64,000 nucleotides of DNA from Paramecium tetraurelia. Lineage: Eukaryota; Ciliophora; Oligohymenophorea; Peniculida; Parameciidae. The position numbers were made by a program, and so were the translations under genes. The stretch lies in assembly GCF_000165425.1 (NCBI RefSeq), contig NW_001799627.1:208205-272204 (forward strand), written 5' to 3'. Numbering within the stretch: position 1 is the stretch's first letter; every line of letters begins with the position of its first letter. Of this stretch, positions 24,339 through 35,747 are shown piece by piece. The notes under the pieces were generated by a model. The model did not search any database. It was not told the origin of the DNA and saw only the letters and a list, made by a program, of their open reading frames with translations.

Positions 24339-26966
24339 TCAATCCTTATAATCTAGTAATTCTTTATAGGCTTCTTTAAAATAGCACATAGGAAAGCGTT
24401 AACTCAACTTAAAGTAAATGGCAGAACTGTATGGAAATACAGAGTTCTAAGAATTTGTACTCGACATTGAAGGCGATCTTTATAACTATTGACCATTTTG
24501 GTTTTCATAAAATTATTCGGACTATTGTTATGAAATATATTTTACATCATATTACAAAATTTCTAAGAAATAGGATTTATCCATTTCATCTAATACAATT
24601 TTCATGTTGTTTGGGTTTCTGAACATACAGCAAAGTAGAGTAGGAAAGAGAATGTTCTTTAACATTTTATCAACATAAAATTGAGAAGGCATTTACAATA
24701 AATTATGAAGCACAGATATCTTCTTCATAGATCCTACAAGTGAATTTTAATTGTTTTGATTCAAAACACAATAATATCCAATTAAAAGAATTAATTCATT
24801 TAATAAATCTTTTAGATCTTGACTTTACTCAAGGTTGCATTTACAATATGTTACAAGTCTTTAGATTATCATATGAACTTCTTATTTATTAGATGATTTG
24901 TTCATAGTCTCCTATAATACTATAATATTTAATCTAGAAATATTGTTCAAAGTCTTGATTCCAACCATGAAAAAACTTATAATTGTCTAGGGGAGTAATT
25001 TATTAGTAGTAAAACAGATCTCTTCACCCACAACCATTTAACTAATCAATTAGATTAAACCAAACAGTTCTGTTTCTTTAATTACAAATTTGAGATGCTC
25101 TTCAAAACTTTTGGATATTCGTTTTCCCTCTTCATCGAATAATGATTTATTCTATGTCCTATCATTTTTATTAAATTTACTCAAATCCATGGTAGTTTGT
25201 TGCTGCTTCAATAAAAGCAACACTCTTAACTAAAGCAACAGGTATCTTTCCTTCAGAATTGATGTAATCCTTTTCAAATGATAGAAATCTTAGCTTCATC
25301 TTATTGAATAATCCACAACAATACATATATTCTAAGGTATCCTCTTAGATTTCCTGAATGTTTAAATCAGAGAGTGGATCAGTTGGTAATTTATGTTTAA
25401 TAAGCAAACTAAATATTTAAAAACATTAAGCAACAAATTGATAACTGTATATAAATTTGGTTGGTTTGGAAGCTAAAAAGTTGTACATGAAATCAATAAT
25501 AGGCAATAACTTATTACTTGCCAACATGTAAGTTCTATTATTGTATACACTACAAAACTAATAAACTATTTCAGTTGCCTCAATGATAATTAATTAATAT
25601 TTACCACTCCAATAATTTTAAGATATTATGTATATTCATTTTTATGGCAGGAAGATATCTTCTTGAAAACTTCAATAACAATTTAAATGAACTTCATTTA
25701 TCTTAGATTTATCAAATCTGTTTCTTAATTTACCAATTTTAATAGTTCTTTCATTAATTATTCAATTTAATACAAATCCTTAATTTAATTGTTCAACAGT
25801 TTATCTAGATCATTTGATAATTTTTAAATTCTTTATCTATTATAACTATTGCCAGGTTCTTTATAACAATAAATATTCATATTTTCTAGTTGTAGACTCT
25901 TTTATTAGATCTTTTGTTTAATTTTTTGACATCTTTTTCTTATTGATTAAAATCTATTCTATGAAATCTCATCCTTGGATCCTTTTACAACCAAGATATC
26001 ATTTTAAGTAGCTGTTAGATTATAATATTATTTTGTTTATTTATGAGATTTAGACTAAATATGCTTGTTGTCATCTTCATTTTCTATAATACTATTGCAA
26101 ATCTAACATAGTTTGAAAAACTGAGGTTCCTCTTCCTTCTCTTTTTTTGGAGTAACATTTGTACTTGAATTTTCTTCATTTTTGAAAGTAGGTGATTATG
26201 GCTATTATTGTTATAGGAATGATTGTAAAAGATATGAATTATCATCGTATTTGGATCGAATTAAAATAGGAAATATGACAGATTTCTTAATAGTGGGTAC
26301 AGATTATTCTCTAAATGTTTTTGAGGGCATAAAGTTCTTTAACTTTTGCTTTTTCTTATTTTCCTTAATTTCAACTTTCTTTTTATTTTTACAATTTAAA
26401 ATATACGATTTAATCGCTCTCCAATGCTTATAAAGAACCTGATAATGATTTGCATTATCTCTTTTTTTCCACTTCCAACTCAAATGATGCATCATCTGAT
26501 ACTGATTGATCTAATAAAATTTTTAATTCATCTTTCCTTTTAATCTTTTAAACATCTTTTTTCATCTTCTTCACTTGAACATCCTTTTTTTCTTATTTCT
26601 TCAATAATTTTTACAGTTTTTCATCTTCATTTTCCTTCTTCTTTCTTCTTACTTCCTCATCTTTTATTTTTTTTTATTACTGCTTCTCCAACATATGTTT
26701 TTCTATATCCTTTTTTCTCTCCTAAGATTCGTACAATTTTTCATCGAACTCTATTTTCTTATTCTAAGCCTCGAGCTTTTAAATAAATTATGCTTCCCTC
26801 GCTTTATCAGATTCTAATTTTGCTCTCTATATTTTGTCCTCTAAACCCTTCTAATATCTCTATTGCAATTATCAGATAAACTTACTTGGGTGGCTTCCTC
26901 GTATTTCTTGAACATTTAATCCAATGAACACTGCTTCCTTCTTTCACATTATTCAAATTAATTCAT
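24339..26966 (-). CDS. SCAPER homologue (cyclin A-associated ER/ciliary protein)
   Basis: Start ATG 26966, stop 24341-24339, introns 26860-26885, 26379-26406, 25579-25604 and 25206-25230; 840 residues. The N-terminal 170 residues are a long Lys/Glu/Gln coiled coil (KIKDEEVRRKKENEDEKLQK). Near residue 265 a single zinc finger CQICNSIIENEDDNKHIQSK with a following SH gives a C-x2-C...H-x4/5-H pattern like SCAPER's. The C-terminal 350 residues are helical and contain the block that identifies the family: LNELILLIGYYCVLNQNNQN, then LLQMPSQFYVDKMLKNILFP and CMFRNPNNMKIVLDE, matching the human protein's end. In animals SCAPER acts at the ER, in cell-cycle control and in cilia; the ciliate role is inferred. 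The in-frame ATG at 26966 is preferred over the next Met because coding composition begins there. Confidence 0.8.
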
Positions 26967-27056
26967 AAACAAAGAAATTATTAAATATAATATACATATA
27001 TAACAAATGAACTACTATTATTGATTCAATGATTAGAATATGTATATATTCCTATA

Positions 27057-28556
27057 TCAATTGTTGTCCTTCGAAGCATAGATTACCAAGTTGTATTAAC
27101 TAGTATTTTTGTGACCATATTAGGAGCCAACTCTTCTTTCTTCGAGGTTCTTTGATGTTCCAAATGAAAATCTTAGTTCACTTGAGAGATCCTCATTATC
27201 AATATTGGTGAGAGCTATATTTTTGTTTGGTGAAAACCCAAAAGATTTTGATTAGACCCAATACCAATACATTTCACCATTTTAGCTTTTACGCGCACTA
27301 TAAGCATCCTAAGTGATTGAAAATACTTCGCTTGCTAAATCACATCCTATCAATCTTAAATTCTTGTTCTCTCTTGCTCCAATGCAAACAAGCTTATCAT
27401 TTTTATCCCAAAAAACTCTTTTTTAAATTCTCTCATAAGTATCCTGAGTAAAAGTTTTATTAAATGATTAATCATAAATTATCGTAAAATTCTAAAATTC
27501 TTCTACTCTACGATTTTCAAGTATTTCACTAATAAGCCATTATTAATTTCTTGTATTCTAGGATTTTGATTATTTGTCTTAATTAGTTTAATTAGTTTAA
27601 CTAGTTTAATTAGTTTAATTAGCTTAACTAGTTTAATTTGTGTATTTCGTATAATTTGTTTAATACTCTTAATTCGTATAATTGATATTTAAGTCTTCTT
27701 ACTAAGTTTAATTTAAAACTAATCTAGAATCGAAATCTTAAGCATTCAAATAAAATAAGTTATGACCAATCACCAAAAAAAGTAAAATCGACAATACAAA
27801 AATAACAGGCAATTTCAACTATTCTACTATTTACATGAAGGGACTTTCTCTTTATCTTTCCCTTTCTCTCTGTATTTCCCATTATGCCTAGGATTACTTA
27901 AAGTGATTACAAATTTTTAATTCTATTCGTTAAATTAAATTTTTAGTGCTTCTATTTGATTTTTAAGTCTAATATCACTGTCATATAAATTACTTATTAA
28001 ATTTCTAAAGAGAAACGATTTGATAGTTTTCTAGTATTTCATCTACTTCTCCTTATAGTTCAATTCCGCTTTGAGTAATCACTTTTCCATATTGTTCAAT
28101 ATCTTCATGATAGAATTTGAGCAATTTCAAATGCTGCTAATTAGAATAGTCAGGGGCAAGAATAATTAAATCCTTTTCGTTTTATAGTTTTGCAAGATAA
28201 GTACTAAAGAGTTATAAAAGTCTTTAATGTAGAAGATCAATATTCACAAAATTCTCCAATTCATGGATTTATTATAGAACTAGTTTTTTTTTAGAATCAC
28301 AATCAATGATTAATTTGTCTAGTATATCATTTTTTTGTTTTGATTTCTATTTGATTTGGGATAGAAATGCTGGAATTTCTATTATTTTTTCAAAATGGAG
28401 TTAATCAATCTATTTATGCTTTTTAATTAAGCATTCATAACATCCAAATGATTGATCTTTTATCTCTGAACATTCTATGTTTATACAAACGAATTTTTCT
28501 GGACTTGATGTGATACTGCAAGTATTGACACTAAAAGGGAGTTTGGACTCAAACAT
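27057..28556 (-). CDS. B-box-like, coiled-coil membrane protein with Asn-x-Thr repeat and exported C-terminal domain
   Basis: 483 residues from ATG 28556 to TGA 27059-27057; introns 27969-27993 and 27888-27910. Order of parts: a Cys/His region (FVCINIECSEIKDQSFGCYE, CLIKKH) like a degenerate B-box zinc finger; a coiled coil of about 170 residues (DLHQRLLQLFSTYLAKLQNE type); a basic stretch; one hydrophobic helix (PVIFVLSILLFLVIGHNLFY); a low-complexity Asn-Gln-Thr repeat with many N-x-T glycosylation sequons; and a C-terminal domain of about 150 residues (RRVEEFQNFTIIYD, KRVFWDKNDKLVCIGAREN, MYWYWVQSKSFGFSPNKN, RVGSQYGHKNTSQYNLVIYA) seen in many Paramecium proteins and distantly like a TLDc-type beta fold. 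Sequons after the helix suggest that the C-terminal part faces the lumen or outside. Function unknown. An alternative reading splits this into two overlapping genes, but the 23-base intron at 27888-27910 joins them perfectly. Confidence 0.72.
27578..27638 (-). repeat. Asn-Gln-Thr coding minisatellite
   Basis: About seven copies of a nine-base unit (AATTAAACT / AGTTAAACT and variants) encode N-Q-T or S-Q-T on the minus strand inside the preceding gene. Each NQT is a potential N-glycosylation site. Confidence 0.8.
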
Positions 28557-28643
28557 AAAATGCTATTGTTTAAATAAATAATTATAATGGTGATAATTTA
28601 CATACATATAATGAATTTATAATGTATAAAATCATGATTAACA

Positions 28644-29973
28644 TCAGGATTGATGAGATTGTTATTTAGATTTAACAATTCCAATTTTCGATTGATCTTC
28701 GTCAAACCAAACGTAATGATGAATAAGAAATGGCTATCCTAAAACAATCAGTTCATCTCCAATAATTGGATTATTTTTTATATATGGAATACAAATGTCT
28801 TTTGAGAATAATGCATGAGTGTTTCTTTTGAAGTATTGTGATCCTGACAACGTAAATTTGATCCCTCTATCCAATACAAATGTCAAATCTGGAAATGAAT
28901 CAATATTACTACACAATTGATAACTAAAGTATAAATGATGTAGATCATTACATTCCAAATTTCTAATAAAATTTCTCCATAGCATAAACTGGGAAGCTGA
29001 TGAATGATGTACCAGAATCAATAAGACCTTGGCAATTATTGCAATCATCAATTCTCTCATCTCCCAAAAAAACTGCTTTGATATTGATTGTCCAGAGATT
29101 ATCCGATGTAACATCAAAGAATTTGAATTCCTCACCAGGAGCAATCAAATGTTGCGATATCCCTCCCAGAACTAGTTCACTTGACATATCATCATCATCA
29201 CTATTACTCAAATACAGTGAAAAGTTTCGAGTATCTGTCTTTAAAAAAGAGTTACGTGATATATTACATCATATTCCAGGTTGTGAATGTAGGATGCGTT
29301 TTTGACTACTGCCTCCTTAATTCTACCCAATCCCAATATCCCATCGAATTTCATTTGGCTAAATATCTAAGATCCATAATATTGGTTACATCCTCTGACT
29401 GTTCTACTATGCCAACAATGAACTGGTTATTGACGCAGTATTGATTCAGACACACTCTGTCCTCAAAGAATACTCCCACTACACTCCCAGATGCAAATTA
29501 TATGTCAATCTCATTGCCTACTTCTCCCTAGGTACATATAAACAAAGTACATTTGCTAATTTAATGGCTTCGATGTAGTATGATGTAGTTGATAAGGATG
29601 GATTGTATGAACCATGTTGAATGCAACTGTTTTATTAGCAGAGAGATGAAGTAAGTAGTAGATTTGGGCTTCCTGTGTCAATCAAAACAGTTAATTTCTA
29701 TTCAGGTGTACCAACTGTCATTTCAGCCAAATAGAAGTTCTTTTGATTTTGTATGAATTTACTTCGTGCTTTTAGAGTAACAGTTCTATTGAATCATCAT
29801 TTACGTCCTTTTTTGATTAGCATTTATAAAATTACCATTATACTATCCAAAAACTTTTGAGATTTATGATGCTTATGATGTGCTTGCTTCTTCGATAACT
29901 TAACTGATTTCCCTTGATTATGTGCAACACACAATAGGATCAATTAAAAGAGTAACAAATATTTAAAGCTCAT
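28644..29973 (-). CDS. Pepsin-family aspartic protease, secreted or lysosomal
   Basis: 391 residues; ATG 29973, TGA 28646-28644. Six introns: 29808-29835, 29740-29762, 29528-29550, 29367-29389, 29239-29267, 28924-28951. The N-terminus is a signal peptide (MSFKYLLLFQLILLCVAHNQ) followed by a basic propeptide. The mature enzyme starts at NFYLAEMTVGTPEQKLTV; the two catalytic aspartates are in VLIDTGSPN (first lobe) and GLIDSGTSF (second lobe), both intact. FDGILGLG and ELVLGGIS are standard family landmarks, and four or more cysteines in pairs suggest disulphides. The end, LGQPFLIHHYVWFDEDQSKIGIV, is the usual pepsin finish. Probably digestive, acting in food vacuoles. An unusually high intron count for the window. 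Confidence 0.9.
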
Positions 29974-30044
29974 TCCTTCTCAAAAAACGATTTATAAATG
30001 TAATATTAATATTATTTAATTACAAAATTTAAATATTAACAAAT

Positions 30045-31312
30045 ATGTCTAGTTACCCAAAAAAAAGAATAAACTTTTCAGAATTGGACGATCATTTTGA
30101 TGATGATTAATAAATTGATTCTCTAAGATATAATGCTGAAATTGATAGTGCAATCCAAATTAAAAAGCCATCAGATCATGAAAAAGTAAATATATCAAAT
30201 TAAGTTCTAAGTTAAATGAAGTACAACAATTGTTATAATTTTCACCTCATCCTTAATAAGAAAATCAGAAAATCTCATCTGTTCGATGTTCATTTGGATT
30301 GAATTCAAATAATAATTTCAATCAAACTAGATTACCATTCTCCCAAAATCAAAATAGTGTAAACTCTTCAATTCAAATTGGTTCACCTGATACAGCCTCC
30401 TTCCCATTATAGAAGAAATTTCTTAAGTTGTATCAAATGAGATAGTAAAATTAATTATTTAATCCCTTTCAGATCAATTGAAGAAATCAGCGGAGAGAAT
30501 GATCTTAGTCAAAGTAGAGAAAACATGACCAAGAAGTCCAATCATACCTTAAATACTGAAGAGGATAAAAATGCGCAATTCAATCAAGATGAAACCTTAT
30601 AAAATGAATTATATCAGAATGATTCCTATGCTCTATTCACTTAATTGCTTGAATCATTGGAATAGGCCTAGAATTAATTACAGAAACAATAAATCCAATA
30701 TTAAGAGTTGCAATCCAAGTATGAAAAACAACAATCACAAATCAACTATTTGACTAAATTGAATTAAGAAATCACTAAAACCTTAGATGAAACTCAAAAT
30801 CAATTGCAATTGTTGAATGAAACTAATGGACTTCTAAAGAAAAAGATCTAATCCTACAAATAATACAGTATAACCGAGTAATCACAATACAACGGAAACA
30901 CCAATAGGTATAACAAAGAGAATCATGACTATCTAAAACATCATAGCAGCACAGAATCCACTCAATCAATTGAATTAGTTAACAATCTTAAGAAAACACA
31001 AAAAGTCACTAACACATATTCCAATATTATTATGATGTTACTATTGATGATCTAAAAATGCTTTTATTTAGATGAATCAATTGACAAGGATGGAAAAGAA
31101 GTTATTACTAAGATAACTCAATTAATCAATCAAAAATAGTTGGTACTTACTTTATGCAATACTCATAGGATAATATTGTATTTTCAATTGAATCCCTAAT
31201 TAAATACTTCGAGCAAAGATTCTCTGATATGGCTACCAAAAATAGTAAAGTGCAGTCAATGTCTAATATCATGGATCAAATCAAATAATTAGTTGATTAA
31301 AGAGCCAATTGA
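30045..31312 (+). CDS. Coiled-coil protein, 395 residues
   Basis: ATG 30045, TGA 31310-31312, introns 30186-30211, 30445-30472, 31143-31168. The N-terminal third is polar with serine and asparagine-rich tracts; the middle (about residues 170-260) is a Gln/Leu heptad coiled coil (QLLESLEQAQNQLQKQQIQY, then QEITKTLDETQNQLQLLNET). The C-terminal third has a helical block with a hydrophobic core (TYSNIIMMLLLMIQKCFYL) followed by a charged end. I do not recognise a family; a cytoskeletal or basal-body role would be only a guess. It converges with the PP2C gene, with 216 bases between stops. Confidence 0.75.
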
Positions 31313-31528
31313 AATAATTAATAGCTAATATATATTTTACTAATTTTTTTAATTTATGAGCAGACATCCTGCTTATAATATTAATAAATCTTTAGATTCA
31401 ATAATCATTTTTTAAGTTTAATAGCTAAAATATATTTTAAATAGTCATAATAGTCTAAAATTAAATCCAAATTTAGAAAACATAACATATCATTAGGAAA
31501 CTATATTATTGAGGTTGATACGAAGATT

Positions 31529-32778
31529 TCAAGCTTAATCAATTTCAATATAAACTAAAATCAATGAATAATCATCCTATATATCAGGTTAAAGTTTCGC
31601 CTTTTTTCTCGCCTCTTCTATAATTTAGCCTGCTGCACAATCAATGGCTGCTTAACTATTAGGAGGCGTAATTGGAGTCAATATTCTACAGATGTCAATA
31701 ATATCAATCATATCCAAAATTGACCCAGTGGCTAGGACTAAAAAACCTTCTTGCAAAATTTGAAAAGTGTGGATTTCAGGCGACGAAATGATTCCAATTT
31801 ATTTTGCCAAAGCATCACCAAAAGATCTTGTAATGGTGACACCTTTGATATCTTACTTTTTTGATTTAACTTTTAATGGTCCAGTTTTTTGAAAACCTTG
31901 AGTGTCCTACTCAATTTTTCCACCTGATTCCAAAATCCTTTGTGATTCTGTTGCTTTTTCAGGAGTATGCTGACTTGATAATTGCTTTATTTTAAAAGTA
32001 GCAGGTCCAAGTTAATCTGGTTTATCACTCCTTTAAAAATAAAATGTTCTTGTGTCACCAATGTTAGCAGATATTAAATAATTTTCAAAGGTTAAAGCCA
32101 AATTCATTGTAGTACCACTATCAGTAATATCGATATTGGATAAATTTGCCTAATAATTAGGTGGATTGATTGCATTACTAGATTGGAATCAATTTTTTAG
32201 AAGGATGCTATGAGATTGGAATTAATTTACTCCACAAATTTTGGTTGAGTGTTCGCAGATTCTATCATATCAAAAATATAATCAGAAAGTTGTTTTATTG
32301 CAAATTAGGATACTTTTGCTCCTTAATCACCATGACCATCAGCCAAAAGGAATATATTCTTATCAGTTTATTTATTGATTTCCAGCTTGTAGAATAAAGT
32401 ATCTTAATTATCTTTAAACGCTTTAGTGTAGGCTTTCAATCCAGCAATTGATCTAAGCCAATATATTGATTCAATTACCTTGTTGCTATATGCTTAATTT
32501 TATTTTATTTCTTTAAACATCTAGACTCAATATTTTACTTCTAACATGATGATAAAAGAGTATACTTATTATTCTATGTCTTAAAATATTGCAATGTTTG
32601 AATTAGATACTAAATTAGTTGATTTTTAAGATGGCTCACTTTTGGCATAGTTAGGATCATTAGCATTGGTCTTATTAATTTTGATTGGATCAGTTATGTT
32701 AAAATCTGGTTTTGGATTCAGTGCAAATGTCATTTATTTATTGACAACATCTTTCTATTTATTTTATTAAGAACTCAT
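31529..32778 (-). CDS. PP2C-type protein phosphatase, divergent C-terminal metal site
   Basis: Metal-dependent Ser/Thr phosphatase (PPM family), 389 residues. ATG 32778, TGA 31531-31529, introns 32541-32565, 32453-32478, 32150-32178. Motifs in order: LLADGHGDQGAKVSQFA (the metal-binding DGHG), SGTTMNLALTFENYLISANI with GDTR in place of the usual GDSR, and VTITRSFGDALAKQIGIIS (the RxFGD motif). The usual DGLWD, which supplies another metal-binding Asp, reads TGSILDMI here, so that aspartate is missing. The enzyme may have lowered activity or be a pseudo-phosphatase, although the first site is complete. No membrane segment or myristoylation glycine seen; probably soluble. Confidence 0.87.
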
Positions 32779-33142
32779 ATTATATTATTAAATTTAATTC
32801 AGAAATCTCTTGATTTATTCCTTAATTAAATAACGTGACGTTAGGAGGCAAATGAAAAAGAGGTTTGTTTTGATAATTTATATAAAAACAATTTATAATG
32901 ATTATATACAAGTGTTTATAAAAATGATATAATTTATCCATTTAAAAAAATAAATTATGCAATTAAAGATATTTATTTTAAGTTAATTACATCATTGATT
33001 CTGATTTGAGTAATGTCCAATTGTACAAATACGATTAGATAGTGTGAAATGTAATTTGGACGTATGTGATTGGAAATGTAACAGTCAAAGTTTTATAATA
33101 TTAAATATTTTTATGAAGGTGATGAAATATAAATCTTGCTTA
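32779..33142. other. Intergenic spacer, 364 bases
   Basis: Promoter-side spacer for the PP2C gene and 3' side of the next gene. Nothing coding seen. Confidence 0.5.
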
Positions 33143-33937
33143 TCAAGAGAGTACAAATAATTATGGTTCCTGATCTGTTTCTTTACGATTCTGAGTTAGT
33201 ATGGTTTAAGTTAACTTGGGGGAATCGGTTTGTTATTTATTTAGAAGAGAGAAGGTGTTAAAGAGGAATTTTTCTTGTTTCTGTTCCTCTATGTACTGAT
33301 ACAATAATTTCTAATTTAAGCATTAAGTTAATACATTCTTGAGACGTTAGAAGTTGCCTTACAGAATTACAGATTATTGAAAGAGGAAACTTGATGTAAG
33401 AACAATATCATTTTGGAGATATTTGATTTATTGTAATTATTCTTATTGTTTTTTGATTGAGTCTTATTGGTCTAAAAAGTAGTGATACAAAAATACCTGT
33501 TTGTTCTTCCTCGTCAGATTATTAACCATTGCTTCGACGGTGAACATGTACGAGTAGATTTCTAAAAAGTTTGATAATAATCTTAAATAATATACTTGGC
33601 TTCCCTTTTGAAATACTTGTGTTGAAATTGATTCCAGCCATTCTTCAACCGTTTCTTAACAAAGTTATACATATTCAATTGTCGTAAGAAAGATTAAAAG
33701 TTGCGATGTCTGAAATATTAAGGAAGCACCTAAAAAATAAATTTGAATCTTGACTTTACTTTGTTTGCGAATTCCCTAGAGTTTTTGATATAGAACATCT
33801 CTCCACAATCGGACCACTCTATCAGATGTTTAAGCTTCGGTGTCTGTTGAAATTCTATAATTATATTTTTGTACATCCAGCATTTCAAAGGTTCTGAGGA
33901 GGAAATGGGCTATTCCTACCCTTCTTTTGGAACTCAT
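33143..33937 (-). CDS. Heat shock factor-type DNA-binding protein
   Basis: 224 residues; ATG 33937, TGA 33145-33143, introns 33844-33874 (31), 33730-33759 (30), 33562-33595 (34) and 33472-33496 (25), all on the long side for this region. The HSF winged-helix domain fills the first 100 residues: IAHFLLRTFEMLD, then LKHLIEWSDCGEMFYIKNSR, EFANKVLPQYFRHRNFQSF and LRQLNMYNFVKKR, which includes the recognition helix. The C-terminal half is glutamine-rich with a short coiled coil (QQDSIKKQQEQLQQIKYLQN) that could serve for oligomerisation, though it lacks a long HR-A/B array. A nuclear transcription factor; whether it responds to heat cannot be told. Confidence 0.88.
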
Positions 33938-34028
33938 ATTTTGAATATAAATAATAAAAATACAAAAAGATAGAATAGAAGAGTATGATATTTAAGATAG
34001 GGTATTTAAAATTCTTAATATTGATGCG

Positions 34029-34529
34029 TCACTTCTTATCTAATAATTTTGTTTCCGATCGAGGTACCAAATTCTCAATTAAATTAAAATCATTCATTCT
34101 TTCTAATTTTGTCTAAGTTTCCTTATCAACTTGAGGAGTATGGTATGATACATAAGGTTTGAGCTAAAATAGTCATTCAATTACTTCAAATCCGGTCAAA
34201 TCTGGTATATCGTATTAAGGAATTCTACTCTTATCAACCACAAATTTCGCTTTATTTTATAATACTTCACTTACATCCAACAAATTTTCCAAATACTCTA
34301 TCGCTTTCCTATCTCAATTTTCTAATCCTCATAATCCCTTCGTAAGTCTTAGTCTATTCAAACTACTTTTTCATATTTTTACATTCTTCAATTGCTCCAC
34401 TGCATTCAATGATACACTCCCAGGTTCCTTATGATATTACTGATGTCCTAATTTATAATTATACAATCCAAGAGTCTTTCTGAAAGTCTATCCAGCCTTT
34501 CTTCGACAAACTGAGAATCCGCTTTACAT
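34029..34529 (-). CDS. mL41: Mitochondrial large-subunit ribosomal protein mL41
   Basis: 141 residues; ATG 34529, TGA 34031-34029; introns 34354-34382, 34250-34274 and 34164-34184. The diagnostic block IPDLTGFELKPYVSYHTPQ matches the VPDLTGFKLKPYVSYLAPE stretch of animal MRPL41 closely. Upstream is a basic segment (CRRKAGQTFRKTLGLYNYKL) that probably contacts rRNA and may act as targeting sequence. The gene lies on the same strand and 73 bases downstream of the RNase III-fold gene. Assignment rests on this one strong motif plus the size. Confidence 0.85.
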
Positions 34530-34602
34530 TTAATTTATGAATAATATAAAAATTAATATCTCAACTATTCTTCTCATGTAGGGATCCTTTTTGGATAGTA
34601 AC

Positions 34603-35747
34603 TCAAATTAATTGGCACATAAATAGATGGTAAAAACATTGAATATTATAATTTTTTATATTTATACGATTATGTTCCTCTATAAAAAGTTTCATGTGGC
34701 TATTGTCATAACTCATACTTTCCTGCCATTAAAATTAACATTTATGATAATTAATCATAAAATTCTGTTTAGTTTTCCTCATTATCTAATTAATCTGTAA
34801 ATTCATAAACAGTATTATTCATATTATTGAATTACTTGGAATCTAAGGTAGTAGACAGATTAATTTATTTTTCCTCTTAATGTTCTACTTTTTCAATTTG
34901 ATTTTAGTTATAAGTTGACAACCATCGTTTTAATTCTTGCAAAGCTTCCAAATAAACTTATTACTCAGTGATTCTCTTACTAATTCCTTGCTTCTCTATT
35001 TTCAATTGATAATTTTCAGCCAAAATCTTACTCTAAATATCTAATACAAGCTAAATTAAAAACATTGACTAATTGTTGTTTTTCTCATTCTTTTTCCACT
35101 CAACTATCATTTTGGGCAGCACTTCAATTTCTTCCTTAATAGTAGTTAAATATTCAATAAAACTAGACTTTGGATTGTATTACGTTTGGAGAATTTATTC
35201 CTACTGTACTCTATCCAAGATATTTTATTATAGCCTACTTATTTAATAAGAATTCCATCACAGGATACAGAAGGTCCCTTAAAGACTCCAAGTCCTAATA
35301 CTTATCATAATATTGTGCAATGATCAAAGCCTTGATTGTGTCAGCCAATACTTTTTAGTTAGTCCTAATTTATATAGAATTGCATTACTTTAATTGAATT
35401 TGGTTGCCAACTTTCAAAAAATTTTGAAGATTCAATTATAAGCCGATTTCTGCCAAGTACTGATCATTTATCAACCTCTGCCTTAATTAAATTATATCAT
35501 TTGGTTTTTTAAAGTATGATAACTGATTTGGAAATCTAAAGGCTAAAAATGATGAATACCCTTGTAGCAACATGTAGTCATAAAAATAGAATTCCAGAAA
35601 CTATTATCCTGCAACGGTCAAATCTTCATTATTTCCATAAACATATGTTTAATTCGATTTTTGATTATATTCCAATTCATGAATTTTATTTGTCAAAGCC
35701 CGAATTAGTAGATTTTTATTTTTAAATTAGAGGAGTTACAATAGCAT
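34603..35747 (-). CDS. RNase III-fold protein lacking catalytic acids
   Basis: 365 residues; ATG 35747, TGA 34605-34603; introns 35211-35238 and 34700-34718 (only 19 bases). Residues 1-150 follow the RNase III fold: LLQFKNKNLLIRALTNKI equals the Y-x-F-x-N-xx-LL-xx-ALT start, NNEDLTVAGQQFLEFYFYDY aligns with NERLEFLGDAVLDLVVTRYL, and KVLADTIKALIIAQYYDKY aligns with K-x-LADxFEALIGAIYLD. In this alignment the acids of the signature helix become Thr and Gln (GD to GQ) and the late Glu becomes Lys, so nuclease activity is not expected. The rest is helical and coiled-coil (SKILAENYQLKIEKQGISKR). No double-strand RNA-binding motif seen. Candidates are a structural mitoribosomal protein such as mL44, or a Dicer-related protein. 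The neighbouring mL41 gene favours the former, as an inference. Confidence 0.72.

Noticed and set aside
24418-24660. Plus-strand frame starting MAELYGNTEFQEF
   Set aside because: It lies antisense to the C-terminal coding sequence of the SCAPER homologue, which has strong family support.
27578-27638. CRISPR-like or tandem non-coding repeat
   Set aside because: Unit is nine bases, in frame inside a gene, and encodes NQT/SQT; no spacers.
27815-27836. Two overlapping genes instead of one B-box membrane protein, with a second start at 27836
   Set aside because: A standard 23-base intron at 27888-27910 joins the two frames exactly, giving a whole number of codons.
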